This document shows positions 9,331-18,934 of a DNA stretch of 64,000 nucleotides, piece after piece. Below the pieces are notes generated by a model. That model was not told the DNA's origin. It made no database searches and saw nothing but the letters and a program-made list of their open reading frames with translations. Source of the DNA: Cupriavidus necator A5-1 (GTDB lineage: Bacteria > Pseudomonadota > Gammaproteobacteria > Burkholderiales > Burkholderiaceae). Positions within the stretch are counted from its first letter, which is position 1; every line of letters starts with the position of its first letter. The position numbers and the translations under genes are program-made. The stretch spans positions 2,108,001 to 2,172,000 of the forward strand of contig NZ_JQLI01000008.1 in assembly GCF_000744095.1 (NCBI RefSeq), read 5' to 3'.

Positions 9331-10242
9331 TTAGTAAGGCGCGTCACCGATGATGGCGGCGCGCTCCATCTTTCGGTGGCACGGGGGGTAATCCATCACT
9401 GCGTAGTGCTGGGTTGAACGGTTGTCCCAGAACGCAACACTGTTCTTCTTCCAGCGAAAGCGCACCTGGTATTCGGGGATGTTGGCCTGGCTGACCAAAT
9501 AGCCAAGCAAATTGCTGGCGCCCGGCGCCTTATCCAGCCCAAAGCGCACGTTGGCCGGCACGTTGTAATTGGTGAAGTGCGTCGTAAAGCTTCCGTTGAC
9601 GAATAGCACCTTCTCTCCGGTTTCCGGATGGGTGCGCACCACGGGGTGCTCGGCGTCTGGGTACTTAGCCTTCAGTGCAAGACGCTTTTCGATCGGCATC
9701 ACAGCGCCGAAGCTCGCCTCGATGCTGTGGCGCGCACGCAAGGAGGCGATCTTCGTCTTGATCTCTTCGGGCAACTGGTTATATGCCTCGACCATGTTGA
9801 CCCACATTGTGTCGCCGCCCACAGGCGGGCATTCGATACAGCGCAACACGCAGCCCATCGGAGGCTTTTCGCGCCAGGTGGCATCGGTATGCCAGGAATT
9901 CTCGTTGCGTTCGGGAGGACTGTCCGGAGTCTTGTAGATCTGAACCAGTCCCGGGAGATCGGGGTCGCTGTCCAGCATTGGATGGTCTTCCAGCTTGCCG
10001 AAGCGGCTCGCAAAGGCCAGGTGCTGCGCGCGCGTGATGTCCTGGTCGCGGAAGAACAGCACACGATGCTTCAGGAGCAGCGACCGGATCTCTGCCATTT
10101 GTTGGTCGTCCTCGGCAGCTGCCCCCAGGTGGACGTTGCTGAGCTCTGCACCGATGGTGCAAGTGAGGGGCTCGACCCGGATCGAGCTGCTCAGAGATGT
10201 TGCGCGGACCACTGCGGGTGCCGCCTTCAGGCGTTGATTCAT
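9331..10242 (-). CDS. TauD/TfdA-family Fe(II)/2-oxoglutarate dioxygenase
   Basis: 303 residues from the ATG at 10242; the longer frame to 10401 runs into the divergent regulator and is rejected. Iron ligands are H118-x-D120 (SWHTDATWREKPP) and H279 (RSTQHYAVMDY), with the co-substrate Arg in RKMERAAI near 294. ECPPVGGDTMWVNM is the family's conserved strand. Relatives hydroxylate taurine, alkyl sulfates or aryloxyacetates, releasing the side group. It is divergent from an AraC-type regulator and followed by a small hydrolase. The substrate is undetermined. Confidence 0.9.
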   Translation of the reverse strand: MNQRLKAAPAVVRATSLSSSIRVEPLTCTIGAELSNVHLGAAAEDDQQMAEIRSLLLKHRVLFFRDQDITRAQHLAFASRFGKLEDHPMLDSDPDLPGLVQIYKTPDSPPERNENSWHTDATWREKPPMGCVLRCIECPPVGGDTMWVNMVEAYNQLPEEIKTKIASLRARHSIEASFGAVMPIEKRLALKAKYPDAEHPVVRTHPETGEKVLFVNGSFTTHFTNYNVPANVRFGLDKAPGASNLLGYLVSQANIPEYQVRFRWKKNSVAFWDNRSTQHYAVMDYPPCHRKMERAAIIGDAPY

Positions 10243-10369
10243 GAACGTTGTCTCCTGTGTTCTATTAGGCTGATCGATCCTTGCGAGTTTGGATGTTGCG
10301 GATTGCTCCCGCTTGACAATACGTGACAAGCATTTATCATTCGGTGTCAAAGTTCTACTCAATTTTCCC

Positions 10370-11419
10370 ATGTCGTCACTTGTCCGCGCTGCGGCCCTCA
10401 CGAACTACAGCGAGGTCGCTCGAGCCGCCGGACTGGATCCGGTGCGGATGCTCCTTGACGCCGGGTTAAGTCCGAGCGTGCTGCGCGAGCCGGACGTCAT
10501 GATTCCCGTAGAGCGTGTCGGACGCTTGCTTCAGGCGTCCGCAATCATGTCAGGCAACGAGAGTTTCGGGCTGTGCATGGCCGAGTCGCGCCTATTGTCC
10601 AATCTTGGGGCGGTAGGACTACTGATCCGCGACCAGGCGACTCTGCGCGACTCGCTGCAGATGCTGATGCGCTATCAAGCGTTGCTTAACGGTGCGCTGT
10701 CGCTGGCGATCGAGGAGTGCGGCGACCTGGTCATTATTCGCGAAGTGGTAATGGCTGGCAGTGCACATGAGCCCACGCGTCAACGGGTTGAACTGGCGCT
10801 AGGCGTAATGGTGCGGTTGATACGCCAGCTCCACAAGCCCGACTGGGAGCCGGAGCGTGTTTGCTTTGAGCACCCGGCGCCACGCGACCTTAGTGTGCAC
10901 CAGCGGTTTTTCGGCCCGTGCGTCGAGTTCAACTATGACTTCAACTGCATCATTTGTGCGAAGGCTGACCTCGATGCACGCAACCCGTCTGCCGATCCAG
11001 CCATGGCGCGCTACGCGCAGCAGTTGATAGACGTCTCTACCATGTCGCAGCAGGCAACAATGCTTGAGGACGTTCGGCGCATTGTCCTGCTGCTGCTGCC
11101 CAGCGGGCGTTGCGGCATCGAGCAGGTGGCCGACCACCTGGGCATGGTGTGCCGCACGGTCCAGCGCCGGCTGGCAGAAGAGGGACAGAGCTTCTCGTCG
11201 ATCGTTAACGATATCCGCACGGAACTCGCCGCGCGTCACGTCATCGAGACCGATCGTCCGTTGACCGAGGTGGCGACCCTACTCGGTTTTTCCGCGCCGA
11301 GCGGATTCTCGCGCTGGTATCACGCGCAATTTGGTTGCAGCCCCAAGGAAAGTCGGGACACACGCGGAACAGTGCGCCGACAGACGGCACCTCCGCGGGC
11401 GAGCAGAACATTACCCTAG
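10370..11419 (+). CDS. AraC-family regulator (OruR/arabinose-binding-like N-domain)
   Basis: About 349 residues from the ATG at 10370 (SSLVRAAALTNYSEVARAAGLDPVRMLLDAGL), the usual start of the OruR-like AraC subfamily. The C-terminal double helix-turn-helix reads GIEQVADHLGMVCRTVQRRLAEEG and PLTEVATLLGFSAPSGFSRWYHAQFGCSPKE. It is divergent from the TauD-like dioxygenase with 127 bp between starts; that region has TTGACAATACGTGACAA-like repeats. The stop codon coincides with the left end of an IS5-like element at 11418, so the last residues may have been altered by the insertion. Confidence 0.85.
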   Translation: MSSLVRAAALTNYSEVARAAGLDPVRMLLDAGLSPSVLREPDVMIPVERVGRLLQASAIMSGNESFGLCMAESRLLSNLGAVGLLIRDQATLRDSLQMLMRYQALLNGALSLAIEECGDLVIIREVVMAGSAHEPTRQRVELALGVMVRLIRQLHKPDWEPERVCFEHPAPRDLSVHQRFFGPCVEFNYDFNCIICAKADLDARNPSADPAMARYAQQLIDVSTMSQQATMLEDVRRIVLLLLPSGRCGIEQVADHLGMVCRTVQRRLAEEGQSFSSIVNDIRTELAARHVIETDRPLTEVATLLGFSAPSGFSRWYHAQFGCSPKESRDTRGTVRRQTAPPRASRTLP

Positions 11420-12761
11420 CAGGCCGCTGAAGTACTCGCTGCAGACAGGGCAAAGCTTCCCCCTGCGCGACGCACATGCCTCGTATTTTTCATAATCCGG
11501 AAGCCGGGCGTCATTTCATCGATTTTCACGCGGTTTGATGCCCATTTTTGGCTTCCTTGCTCCCATTACAGGCCCTGCGGACGGACTTGTCCTAGCGATC
11601 GCATCCGCACGAGGTTGTAAGCGGCCATGCTAAGTACAAACATCTGGTCGACCTTCTTCAAGCCGCGCACCATCACCTGACGCATGCGCCCGACCGTCTT
11701 GACCCAGCCGAAGCCCTGTTCGATCAGCTTGCGCTTCTGCTGCGAGATGGCATAGCCGACGCTGCGGGCAATCTCATCGGGCACCGCCGAGCGTCGCCCT
11801 GAAGTGTTTTGCGCCACGTGCGGAGTCACCTTCATATCAAGGCAGGCTTGAACGAACTCCTCGGCGTCGTAGCCCTTTGTCCGCGCCCACGGTAACTTCG
11901 ACGCCCGGCTCGTTAGCGACCTGCCGGGCGTCGTTGAGCACGGCCTTCGCGGCCTCGCGCTCAGCATATCCGTCGGCTTGGGTCACCACCGCGCTTACCA
12001 CCAGGCCGTGGCGGTTGTCGCTCAAGGTGTGACCCATATAGCGCAGCTCACTGGCGGTCTTGCCCTTGCGATAGAGCTTGGCGTACGGATCAGTCTTGGA
12101 CTGATGCGTCTCGTTGCTGCGCTTCTCTCCTTGGAAGCCGCCGGTGCCACCGCTGTCGCTGTCAGCGCCATCGCCGCCGTCCTTGCGTACGAAGCTCTTG
12201 TGGCCGGCCCAGGCCTTAATCATCGTGCCATCCACGCTGAAGTGCTCGCCCGACAGCAAGTTGCGCTTGTGCGCGATGGCCAGCACCTCGTTGAAGAACG
12301 TGATCACTGCATCGTGCTGGATCAGCCGTGCACGGTTCTTGGTGAACACCGTTGGCACCCAGACTGCGTCGTCCATCGACAGGCCGATGAACCATCGGAA
12401 CAGCAAGTTGTACTGCGTTTGCTCCATCAGTTGGCGTTCGGACCGGATGCTATACAGAACCTGCAGCAGCATCGCGCGCAGCAGCTTCTCCGGCGCAATG
12501 CTCGGGCGTCCGCCCTTGATATCGGCTTCGTACATGCTTGCGAACAGCCGATTCATCTTCGCCAAGGCCTGGTTGACCATGGTGCGGATCGGGCGCAACG
12601 GATGCGATTGCGGCACGAAATCTTCGAGTCGCCGCATGGTGAACAGGCTTTCGGTGAAGGTGTCGGCGCCGCGCATGAATCTCGGATGGAGTGGTGTCCG
12701 GTAATCAACGCTTTGGCACGCTACCGCGCTGACTTCGGGCTAGGTATTTCAGCAGCCTGCT
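11418..12761. mobile_element. IS5-like insertion sequence with visible terminal repeats
   Basis: The left end AGCAGGCCGCTGAAGTAC (11418-11435) and the right end GTATTTCAGCAGCCTGCT (12744-12761) are inverted copies with 16 of 18 positions matching. Between them lies one leftward transposase gene with a frameshift. Length is about 1.34 kb. No clear target duplication is seen outside the repeats. The element abuts the stop codon of the AraC gene. Confidence 0.75.
11566..12676 (-). pseudogene. IS5-family transposase with +1 frameshift
   Basis: The N-terminal part starts MRGADTFTESLFTMRRLEDF and runs through SVDGTMIKAWAGHKSF (first catalytic Asp) to TVGADKG, where the frame breaks at a GGG/CCC run (11873-11875). 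The remainder (YDAEEFVQACLDMKVTPHVAQN, then GYAISQQKRKLIEQGFGWVK with the final catalytic Glu) is in the next frame down to 11566. Removing one base restores a full-length protein of about 369 residues. The element can move only if trans-complemented or if the shift is programmed or an error. Confidence 0.8.
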
Positions 12762-13102
12762 TCTATGATGAGTCGGAAGGCAAGAATTTTTACGCAAATT
12801 GATCCAACTTCTTCCTTAATCTAGCTCGCGCTTACCACAGGCGTCTGTCGCTGTTGTTCACCAGTTTCAAAGTTCCCGGTCATCTTTACGTGAGACTTCG
12901 ACGTCCCACCAACTTCTATCCGCTGGTATTTGCCCAGCCCAATCCTGCATGCGCGTTGCGCTAAGGCGACCTTGATGCGAGAAGCCCCATCTAGTAGTGT
13001 CGGTTGCGTTTGCAACCAGCAGGCTGCACGGGCTTGTCTACTTCGAACTGACTTGCGATATGACGGACAGGAGCAGCTAATGCGAGCGTTGCCGCCATGC
13101 CT
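12762..13102. other. spacer between two insertion sequences
   Basis: About 340 bases between the IS5-like right end and the IS110 transposase stop. The only open frame (- 12821-13015, 64 codons) has no recognisable features and no ribosome site. It may contain the IS110 3' end. Confidence 0.4.
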
Positions 13103-14299
13103 TCAAACTGCTGCCACCTCGCCGGCTGAACGTTTTAATCCTGTGGTCTTGCTGTTTTTCAGAAGCGCTCCCTCGGGTAGGATTCCATGCGTCAGATAGC
13201 GCCACAGAGCGATGACCAGCCGTCGCGCCACCGCGACTATAGCGATGCGCTTGCCCCGCTTGTTCTGGCTATTGCCTTGGGTGCGCTGCACGTACCACTG
13301 CGCCATCGCACTGCCGGGCTGATAGCGTAACCAGAGCCACGCCATTTCAATAAGCAGAGAACGCACGCGCCGGTTGCCCTGCTTACTGATCCCCTGGTCG
13401 ACCCGGCTCTGGCCGCTGTCGTACGGCTGCGGCGCCAAGCCGACACAGGCGCCCACCTGCCGGCGGTTGTCAAAGCTGCGCCAGAACAGCTCGAGCACCA
13501 GTCGTGTCGCGCCGACCGGGCCAACCGCCTTGAGCCGTTGCAGGTCGGCAATACGCTTTTGTGCGGGTTCCGGCAATTGCCTGACCAGGTCTTTTTCCAG
13601 TGCAGCGAGTTGCTGCTGGGCTAAGGCCAAGCGCTGACACTCCCGGGTCAGCCGCGCATGCAACTGCGCAGGGATTGCCGCGCCGTCGTAGCAGGAGATT
13701 TCTCCCTTTGCTAGCCGCTTTGCGATATCGCCTTCGACGTCTTGCCAGCAACCCACTGTTCGCAGCAGCTTGCGTATCCGGTCGCGGTGCTGTAGCGTTT
13801 CTTTTTGAAGTTCACCCCGGTCGCGCACCAGGTGCCGCTGGGCTTCGGTTTCAACGGCCGGTACGCGAATCACGTGCATGCGGTCATGTTCGCCGCGCAG
13901 CCAGGCGCGCAGGCACAACACCAGCTTGATCGCATCGAGTCGGTCGGTCTTGGCCCGCCGCGCGTGCCGCTCCACCGGGATGCTGGCGGGGTCGCAGATC
14001 ACTACTTCGTATCCGAGCTTCGATAGCGCCCGCTCGATCCAGAAGCCGTCCTGACCAGCCTCGTACAACACGACGGTGCGCACGCCAGGGCCAATTCCCC
14101 ATTTCGTCTTGATCTTCTCGATCGCTTGCATCGCTTCGTCCAGGCGGCATGCCGGAACTTTTGCAGCTACAGTCTGGATCGCAGGCTTCTCCCGTTTGCC
14201 GTCGTGCAGGGCGATTTTCCAGGTGTTGTTGGACAGCTCCAGGGCCACTGCCAATACATCTTCTGCGGGTATAGAATGATTGATACGGGTCGGTTGCAT
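13103..14299 (-). CDS. IS110-family transposase, intact
   Basis: 398 residues. The N-terminal RuvC-like domain shows VALELSNNTWKIALHDG, VVLYEAGQDGFWIERAL, VICDPASIPVERHARRAKTD-RLDA; the C-terminal Tnp20 domain shows LQRLKAVGPVGATRLVLELFW, ACVGLAPQPYDSGQ and KQGNRRVRSLLIEMAW. The start is taken at 14299 because GGAG lies six bases upstream of that ATG. The first acidic residue is Glu in ALELS where many relatives have Asp. It encodes RNA-guided (bridge RNA) recombinase chemistry in this family; the guide would lie in the non-coding flanks. Confidence 0.9.
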   Translation of the reverse strand: MQPTRINHSIPAEDVLAVALELSNNTWKIALHDGKREKPAIQTVAAKVPACRLDEAMQAIEKIKTKWGIGPGVRTVVLYEAGQDGFWIERALSKLGYEVVICDPASIPVERHARRAKTDRLDAIKLVLCLRAWLRGEHDRMHVIRVPAVETEAQRHLVRDRGELQKETLQHRDRIRKLLRTVGCWQDVEGDIAKRLAKGEISCYDGAAIPAQLHARLTRECQRLALAQQQLAALEKDLVRQLPEPAQKRIADLQRLKAVGPVGATRLVLELFWRSFDNRRQVGACVGLAPQPYDSGQSRVDQGISKQGNRRVRSLLIEMAWLWLRYQPGSAMAQWYVQRTQGNSQNKRGKRIAIVAVARRLVIALWRYLTHGILPEGALLKNSKTTGLKRSAGEVAAV

Positions 14300-14992
14300 G
14301 ACGTGCTCCAAGGTGAATGGGTCGCACCTTTACTTTAGGATCGCTTTGCGTGCGTTACCGACCCGTCTTCATTCATAGGATCTAGGCGAAGCCAAGTTGT
14401 GTACGGGCGAGTGTTTTTGCTGGATCTCGCAGGCATTCCGTTTGGCCACCTGTAGCGGCGGGTTGGCCTATCCGTTGAGCGCACCAACCGGGATGCCACG
14501 CTCGTCCATTCTTCATCTGCTCCAAATAAAGCACCAGTGCGCTAGCTGAAAAGAGGGCGCATTCAATCGGCTTCGGTCTCCTCGGTCCGAACTGTAATCA
14601 GCCCAGTTCAGCGGGCACGATTCGTGGGCGTTCCTCAACGACGCGCTGACCCGCCTGCCCACCCACTCGAGCAGCGCCACCGACGAACTGCTCCTCCAAC
14701 AACTGGCATCCCGCGTCCTGAACGCATCCTATCTCTCTCAACCGTCGCCGACCGGCAAGGGTCAGGGGTCGGTAAGGGAAGGTGGCTCCCTTCCATCTTG
14801 TTCGCGTACGTCGTCTTCCAGGTTGAAGGGCGTATGTGCCTTGAGGGTGGCTCAACGGACAGTGGCGCGTTGTTGTCATGAAGAGTTAAGTTCGAGACAT
14901 CCAATGTAAAGCGGGAACTGGTGCGAGGCCAGATGATTCACTCCTAGTTCGACATTCTCAATATTCACATTACAACTTGGAGATCCATCCTC
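14300..14992. other. IS flank and degenerate sequence upstream of the BKACE gene
   Basis: About 690 bases without an intact gene. The first part is the IS110 5' flank. From 14616 to about 14741 on the plus strand the frame HDSWAFLNDALTRLPTHSSS resembles the extreme C-terminus of IS66-type transposases (pattern WxYLxDVLxRLP). The last 100 bases should hold the promoter of the downstream gene, but no clear -35/-10 pair stands out. Confidence 0.4.
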
Positions 14993-16048
14993 ATGAACTT
15001 CCTTGACGGCCACCTGTATCCCGAGAACCAGCAGCCTCTGATCATCACGGCCGCTCCCTATGCGCCGGGCTGGATTCCCTCAGACTTCCCGGAAGATATC
15101 CCTATCACCATGGAGGACCAGATCCAGAAGGCGGTGGATTGCTACGAAGCCGGTGCCACCGTTCTGCATCTGCATGTGCGCGAACCCGATGGCAAGGGCA
15201 GCAAGCGCCTGTCCATGTTCAATGAGCTGATCGCCGGGGTGCGCGCCCGCGTGCCGGAAATGATCATCCAGGTGGGTGGCTCTATCAGCTTCGCGCCGGA
15301 AGAGGGCCAAGCCGCCAAATGGCTTAGCGACGACACGCGGCATATGCTGGCCGAACTCGATCCGAAGCCGGACCAGGTGACGGTGACCGTCAACACTACG
15401 CAGATGAATGTCACAGAGCATGCTGGTATTGATGACTTCAAGGGCGTTTCGCGGGGATTCCCGCACCTCTATTCGACCTACAAGGACATGATCGTCCCCT
15501 CGAATCCCAGCTGGGCCGAGGAGCACATTCGACGCCTGACGGCCGCCGGAATCCAAAGTGAGTTTCAGTGCTACAACATCAACAGCTTTGAAACGATCGA
15601 GCGGATGATTCGCCGCGGCGTCTACAAGGGGCCACTGGTGATGAACTGGGTGGCTATCAGCGGCGGCATGGATCAAGCGAACATCTACAACCTGGCCAAC
15701 TTCCTGCGTGCTGCGCCAGACGGAGCGGTGGTTACGGTGGAGAGTTCGGTGCTAAATGTGCTGCCCGTGAATATGATCGGCATCGCTTTGGGCCTGCATG
15801 TGCGGTGCGGTATCGAGGATGTACTCTGGAACCAGACCCGCACGGGAAAGATGTCCTCCGTCGAGCAGATCAAGCAATTGGTTCGTATCTCAGGCGAATT
15901 TGGTCGCCCCATCGCGACAGCGAAACAGGCGCGAGAGATCATGCAGATTGGGGTCTTCTACGACACCGTGGAAGAGACGCTTCAGCGCAATGGCTTCGCG
16001 CCCAATCGTAACGGTGGCAACCAGGGATTCCTGCGCAAGCCGACCTAA
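14993..16048 (+). CDS. beta-keto acid cleavage enzyme (BKACE, DUF849-type)
   Basis: 351 residues. The TIM-barrel family signature is visible: PLIITAAPYAPG, GATVLHLHVREPDGKGSK (zinc-binding HLH), IIQVGGSISFAPEEG, SEFQCYNINSFETIERM, GPLVMNWVAISGGM and LGLHVRCGIEDVLWNQ. These Zn enzymes condense a beta-keto acid with acetyl-CoA and cleave it, as in lysine fermentation and carnitine catabolism. Substrate-determining residues cannot be read with confidence. It stands alone with IS debris upstream and broken genes downstream. Confidence 0.85.
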   Translation: MNFLDGHLYPENQQPLIITAAPYAPGWIPSDFPEDIPITMEDQIQKAVDCYEAGATVLHLHVREPDGKGSKRLSMFNELIAGVRARVPEMIIQVGGSISFAPEEGQAAKWLSDDTRHMLAELDPKPDQVTVTVNTTQMNVTEHAGIDDFKGVSRGFPHLYSTYKDMIVPSNPSWAEEHIRRLTAAGIQSEFQCYNINSFETIERMIRRGVYKGPLVMNWVAISGGMDQANIYNLANFLRAAPDGAVVTVESSVLNVLPVNMIGIALGLHVRCGIEDVLWNQTRTGKMSSVEQIKQLVRISGEFGRPIATAKQAREIMQIGVFYDTVEETLQRNGFAPNRNGGNQGFLRKPT

Positions 16049-16126
16049 AGCCTTTGGGGGGAATTGACATCATATGCATTATGAGTGCTGAAGTTGAAGT
16101 TCCCCCCGCCCCGGCCAAGCTGCAGC

Positions 16127-16685
16127 CTACGCTTTCATTAGGACCGACGTCGACGGAATATTGGTCGCCCAGTTTTCCGGAAGCGGAGCGATGAACACGT
16201 TCTCCGTCCGGTAACGTGAAATCTTCCACGTGCCATCCACGCAACGAAACGCATTGTTGAGCCGGCTGGATCGCAGCACCGAAGTGCCGTCGTCGATCCA
16301 TGGCTGGAAGTGAAGCCATTGTCCTTCGGCGGTATTCACCGGTTACGTGGATCTGCTCGCAGGTCAGGTAATGGCAAATCAGGATCAGCTGCGGCGTACT
16401 CGGCTGGAAGATTCGCTGGAAATGCCGATAGATCTGACCGTGGCCAATCCTCGCGCCAAACTGGTTGTCGTAGTATTCGCCAACGCCTTCCCAGCGCGCA
16501 TCCTCCGCGAACAGACTGACGATCTCGCGCAAGCGCCCCTCGCCATTCAGTCCGTGCTCCGGCAACGGCACATCGCAAAGCAGCATGTAACGCGCCATGA
16601 TGCGCCGGATGTCCGCTTCGGCTCGCAAGACGCGCACGCTTTCCTTCATGTCCTGCAGTTCCTGCAGCAACGATTCGTAGCTCAT
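16127..16685 (-). pseudogene. SnoaL/NTF2-like domain protein, frameshifted
   Basis: The start SYESLLQELQDMKESVRVLRAEADIRRIMARYMLL followed by SLFAEDARWEGVGEYYDNQFG and GHGQIYRHFQRIF is a SnoaL-like barrel of the kind often found with aromatic dioxygenases. After ICHYLTCEQIHVTG the frame shifts (about 16335), and the rest (NTAEGQWLHFQPWIDDGTSV, FRCVDGTWKISRYRTENVF) is in the other frame down to 16127. Restored length would be about 186 residues. It is 21 bp downstream of the EthD-like remnant. Confidence 0.7.
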
Positions 16686-16706
16686 CTCTTTGGTTTCCTG
16701 GTGGGA

Positions 16707-17000
16707 TCAGACAAATTCGGCGGCAAGGTCATGGACCAGGCTACGCATCGGGTAGTGTGGCGTCACGCCTTCAAAGCGCGGCAGCGATTCGAAGTCCCGT
16801 CTCAGCGCATGCCGTACCGGCGAAGCGAGGGATTGCCCCAGCGCGCTCGCCGAGTCGAAGACAACCTTGTTCCGCTGGATGCCGTTGCGAGCGGGATGTC
16901 CAGTGAACTGCAGTAATCGACGCGACTGCAGACCTCCACCTCGCGCACCGCGGGCAGCTGCGTCATGATGGGCGGATGCTGGCGGATGTACTGCGACAGT
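16707..17000 (-). pseudogene. EthD-like dimeric alpha/beta-barrel protein, truncated and frameshifted
   Basis: One frame gives LSQYIRQHPPIMTQLPAVREVEVCSRVDY. The next frame continues GIQRNKVVFDSASALGQSLASPVRHALRRDF and FEGVTPHYPMRSLVHDLAAEFV to a TGA at 16707. The pattern of a His/Pro-rich HHxPIMxxLP segment and a FDSxxALxxxLASP segment is that of EthD-domain proteins. The N-terminus is missing where a biotin-carrier fragment on the other strand begins. The family call is tentative. Confidence 0.5.
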
Positions 17001-17009
17001 GCGGTTTCA

Positions 17010-17488
17010 CCGCTCCGTTGACAACCAGACCTCGGGCGACGTCGGATTGTCCCTGACCGAAGGCAAAGCACTGATCAATTGCATCCGGCAAGAATTTGTC
17101 GCCATTCCGTTCACCGCTGCCTGCCAGGTCGACGACATCCGAATCGACCTTGGCCCGCGGCGCGTGCACGGACAGGTGCATGCGGAAGCCGACGAATTCC
17201 ATGTCTTCCATGCCGGCCGCCATGTCGACTTGGCTCGACCCGCTGGCACACGCCGGCGAGGCCGAAGGCAAGGGTGGCAAGCTCACCGCGCCGATGCCTG
17301 GGACGGTCATCGCCGTGAGGGTCGAGGCAGGCAGCACCGTGACGCGCGGGGCACCGTTGCTGGTGATGGAGGCGATGAAGATGGAGCACACCATCTGCGC
17401 GCCGGCCGAGGGCGTCGTCAGTGAAGTGCTGTATGGCATCGGCGAGCAGGTGACAGAGGTTGCCCAACTCCTGGCGTTCAGTGCCTGA
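17010..17488 (+). pseudogene. acyl-CoA carboxylase alpha subunit, C-terminal biotinyl domain remnant
   Basis: The end of the frame reads LTAPMPGTVIAVRVEAGSTV, GAPLLVMEAMKMEHTICAPA and VSEVLYGIGEQVTEVAQLLAFSA. EAMKMEH holds the biotin-accepting lysine. Upstream pieces (DEFHVFHAGRHVDLA and WLDPLAHAGEAEGKGG) are in different frames, so at least two indels separate them. The ATP-grasp biotin carboxylase domain is absent here. An N-terminal part of a similar protein lies at 52914-53479, 36 kb away. Confidence 0.75.
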
Positions 17489-17535
17489 CAGGCCGGCAAG
17501 GAGGCGCAACCTGCATGGGATGACTTGAGGACGCG

Positions 17536-17613
17536 TCAGGCGTCAGCCGTGATATCGACGTCGCGGGTCTCGCGGAAAAACCAGAGCGCGACCAGCGACA
17601 CGATAGTCCAGCC
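17536..17613 (-). pseudogene. MFS transporter C-terminal tail remnant
   Basis: The frame ends GWTIVSLVALWFFRETRDVD and TADA, the last transmembrane helix plus the RET motif typical of metabolite:H+ symporters. Only about 25 residues are clear. The bases upstream to 18071 give scrambled frames only. Confidence 0.45.
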
Positions 17614-18188
17614 CAGCGGATACCGACAAGCCCGGTCAACGCAGGAACAGATGCTGTCCCGTACTTTGAAAGCGCGAGACGACCCGAGGCTGCGTGAGCA
17701 GCGCCCAGGGAGGTGTATCGGTGATGGATGCGGGCGGGGCAGCGGCTGTCGATGTACGGAACGGCGCGCATCAATAAGCGCCACAAGTCGGCTGCGAGGG
17801 GGGGCGCATCCGATGCTGGGACTTCTCGCAGCGGCATTGCACGATTGCACCAGTTTTGTGCCTGGCTTGCCGTCACGATGGCGGCAAACAACGAGATCCA
17901 TTCGTTCCCGACATGCCGGGCGAGTCGGCTGCGGTCCAACAGTCCGCGGGAACTGCCGGGCCGGTACCAACACCGCACCAATCCCGCCGCACCGACGTTA
18001 GCAAACTGGCTTGGCTTGGCGGGGCCGGCCAGCGTCAATCTCCGCACCCCTTTGCCGCGTCCGCATGCCAACGCCGGGTCGGAATGTCATAAGGGGGCTG
18101 TAAGCTGCACATTTGGCAAGGCCTGGCCGCAAACTTGCTAGCTCAATGCATAAGGTTGTAAGGCGACAGGCATCCGTTGGGAGGATCT
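17614..18188. other. decayed sequence, no intact gene
   Basis: About 570 bases with overlapping frames on both strands but no recognisable domain. The left end joins the MFS tail remnant; the right end provides the leader of the hypothetical gene at 18189. Confidence 0.4.
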
Positions 18189-18569
18189 ATGCAGCATGCA
18201 CGCATCACCGCGCACAGGGGGATTCTGGTCGTCGAGCTGTTACCTGACCAGGCGACCGGGGAAGCCACCTCGACCAACAAGCTCCGCAATCTGGCCACGG
18301 TTATTCATGACACAAGACGGCACCTAGGTGTTTCAGAGGAAGCGCTGGCGCTGCTGAAGATGGTGAAGCGCGGCCTTGACTGCATCGGCGACTTTGCCTG
18401 GTTCAGTAGTGAAGACGGGAGAGATCATTTTGCGTGGTTGGGAGGCCCAAAACGGCTGGTGAATCCCACGGCAGTGGCGGCTGCTCGGGGCTACGCGATT
18501 CTTGCGCACCGGGTCATTCCGAACGAAGTGCCAGAGGGCGCCAGGATGGCCATCGAGGCGAACTTCTGA
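18189..18569 (+). CDS. hypothetical protein
   Basis: 126 residues from the ATG at 18189, which follows a GGGAGGA ribosome site six bases away. The protein has an amphipathic middle (SEEALALLKMVKRGLDCIGDF) and no signal peptide or membrane helix. I do not recognise a family. It stands between decayed MFS sequence and an integrase remnant. The strong ribosome site supports it being translated. Confidence 0.5.
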   Translation: MQHARITAHRGILVVELLPDQATGEATSTNKLRNLATVIHDTRRHLGVSEEALALLKMVKRGLDCIGDFAWFSSEDGRDHFAWLGGPKRLVNPTAVAAARGYAILAHRVIPNEVPEGARMAIEANF

Positions 18570-18714
18570 GTGCCAAGCAGCTTGGTCGCCGCCTCGTCGC
18601 TGGGTAAGTAATCTAGTAATCTCGCATTCGCTGCCCAGGGAAGAGTGTCTGGTTGGATTGATGAGCGAACAGGGCGCCCCGAATCTCCCTGCAGGGGCTT
18701 TCCTTGTTGGAGGT

Positions 18715-18900
18715 GCCCCAGCCGATTCGATGTCGCTCCTGCGTGGCCTCGTGTCGCGCAAACTCTTCGCTGTGCAGGTAAGCGCTGGTGGTGACGCTCG
18801 AGGCATGGCCAAGGTTGTCGCGCACAAAACGCAGCCGACCTGCTGGTCGGCCATGTGCGAGCCGGCGGTGTGGCGCAGCCAGTTGGCCGAGGCCGGGTTC
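18715..18900 (-). pseudogene. tyrosine recombinase (phage integrase), C-terminal remnant
   Basis: Two frames together give ASANWLRHTAGSHMAD, then VRDNLGHASSVTTSAYLHSE and ATQERHRIGW. LRHTAGSH carries the HxxR/H catalytic box, DNLGHAS the second box and SAYLH the nucleophilic tyrosine. The N-terminal half and the first Arg are missing and a frameshift separates the two pieces. It directly adjoins the end of the molybdenum hydroxylase gene, which marks a recombination edge. Confidence 0.7.
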
Positions 18901-18934
18901 TCGTGGCCGGGGCCGTCGCGAGGTCCGTCTCTAG

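Noticed and set aside
9628..10326. 232-residue plus-strand frame opposite the TauD-like gene
   Set aside because: The minus-strand dioxygenase has all catalytic residues; the plus frame has none.
11978..12802. 274-residue plus-strand frame
   Set aside because: Antisense to the IS5-like transposase.
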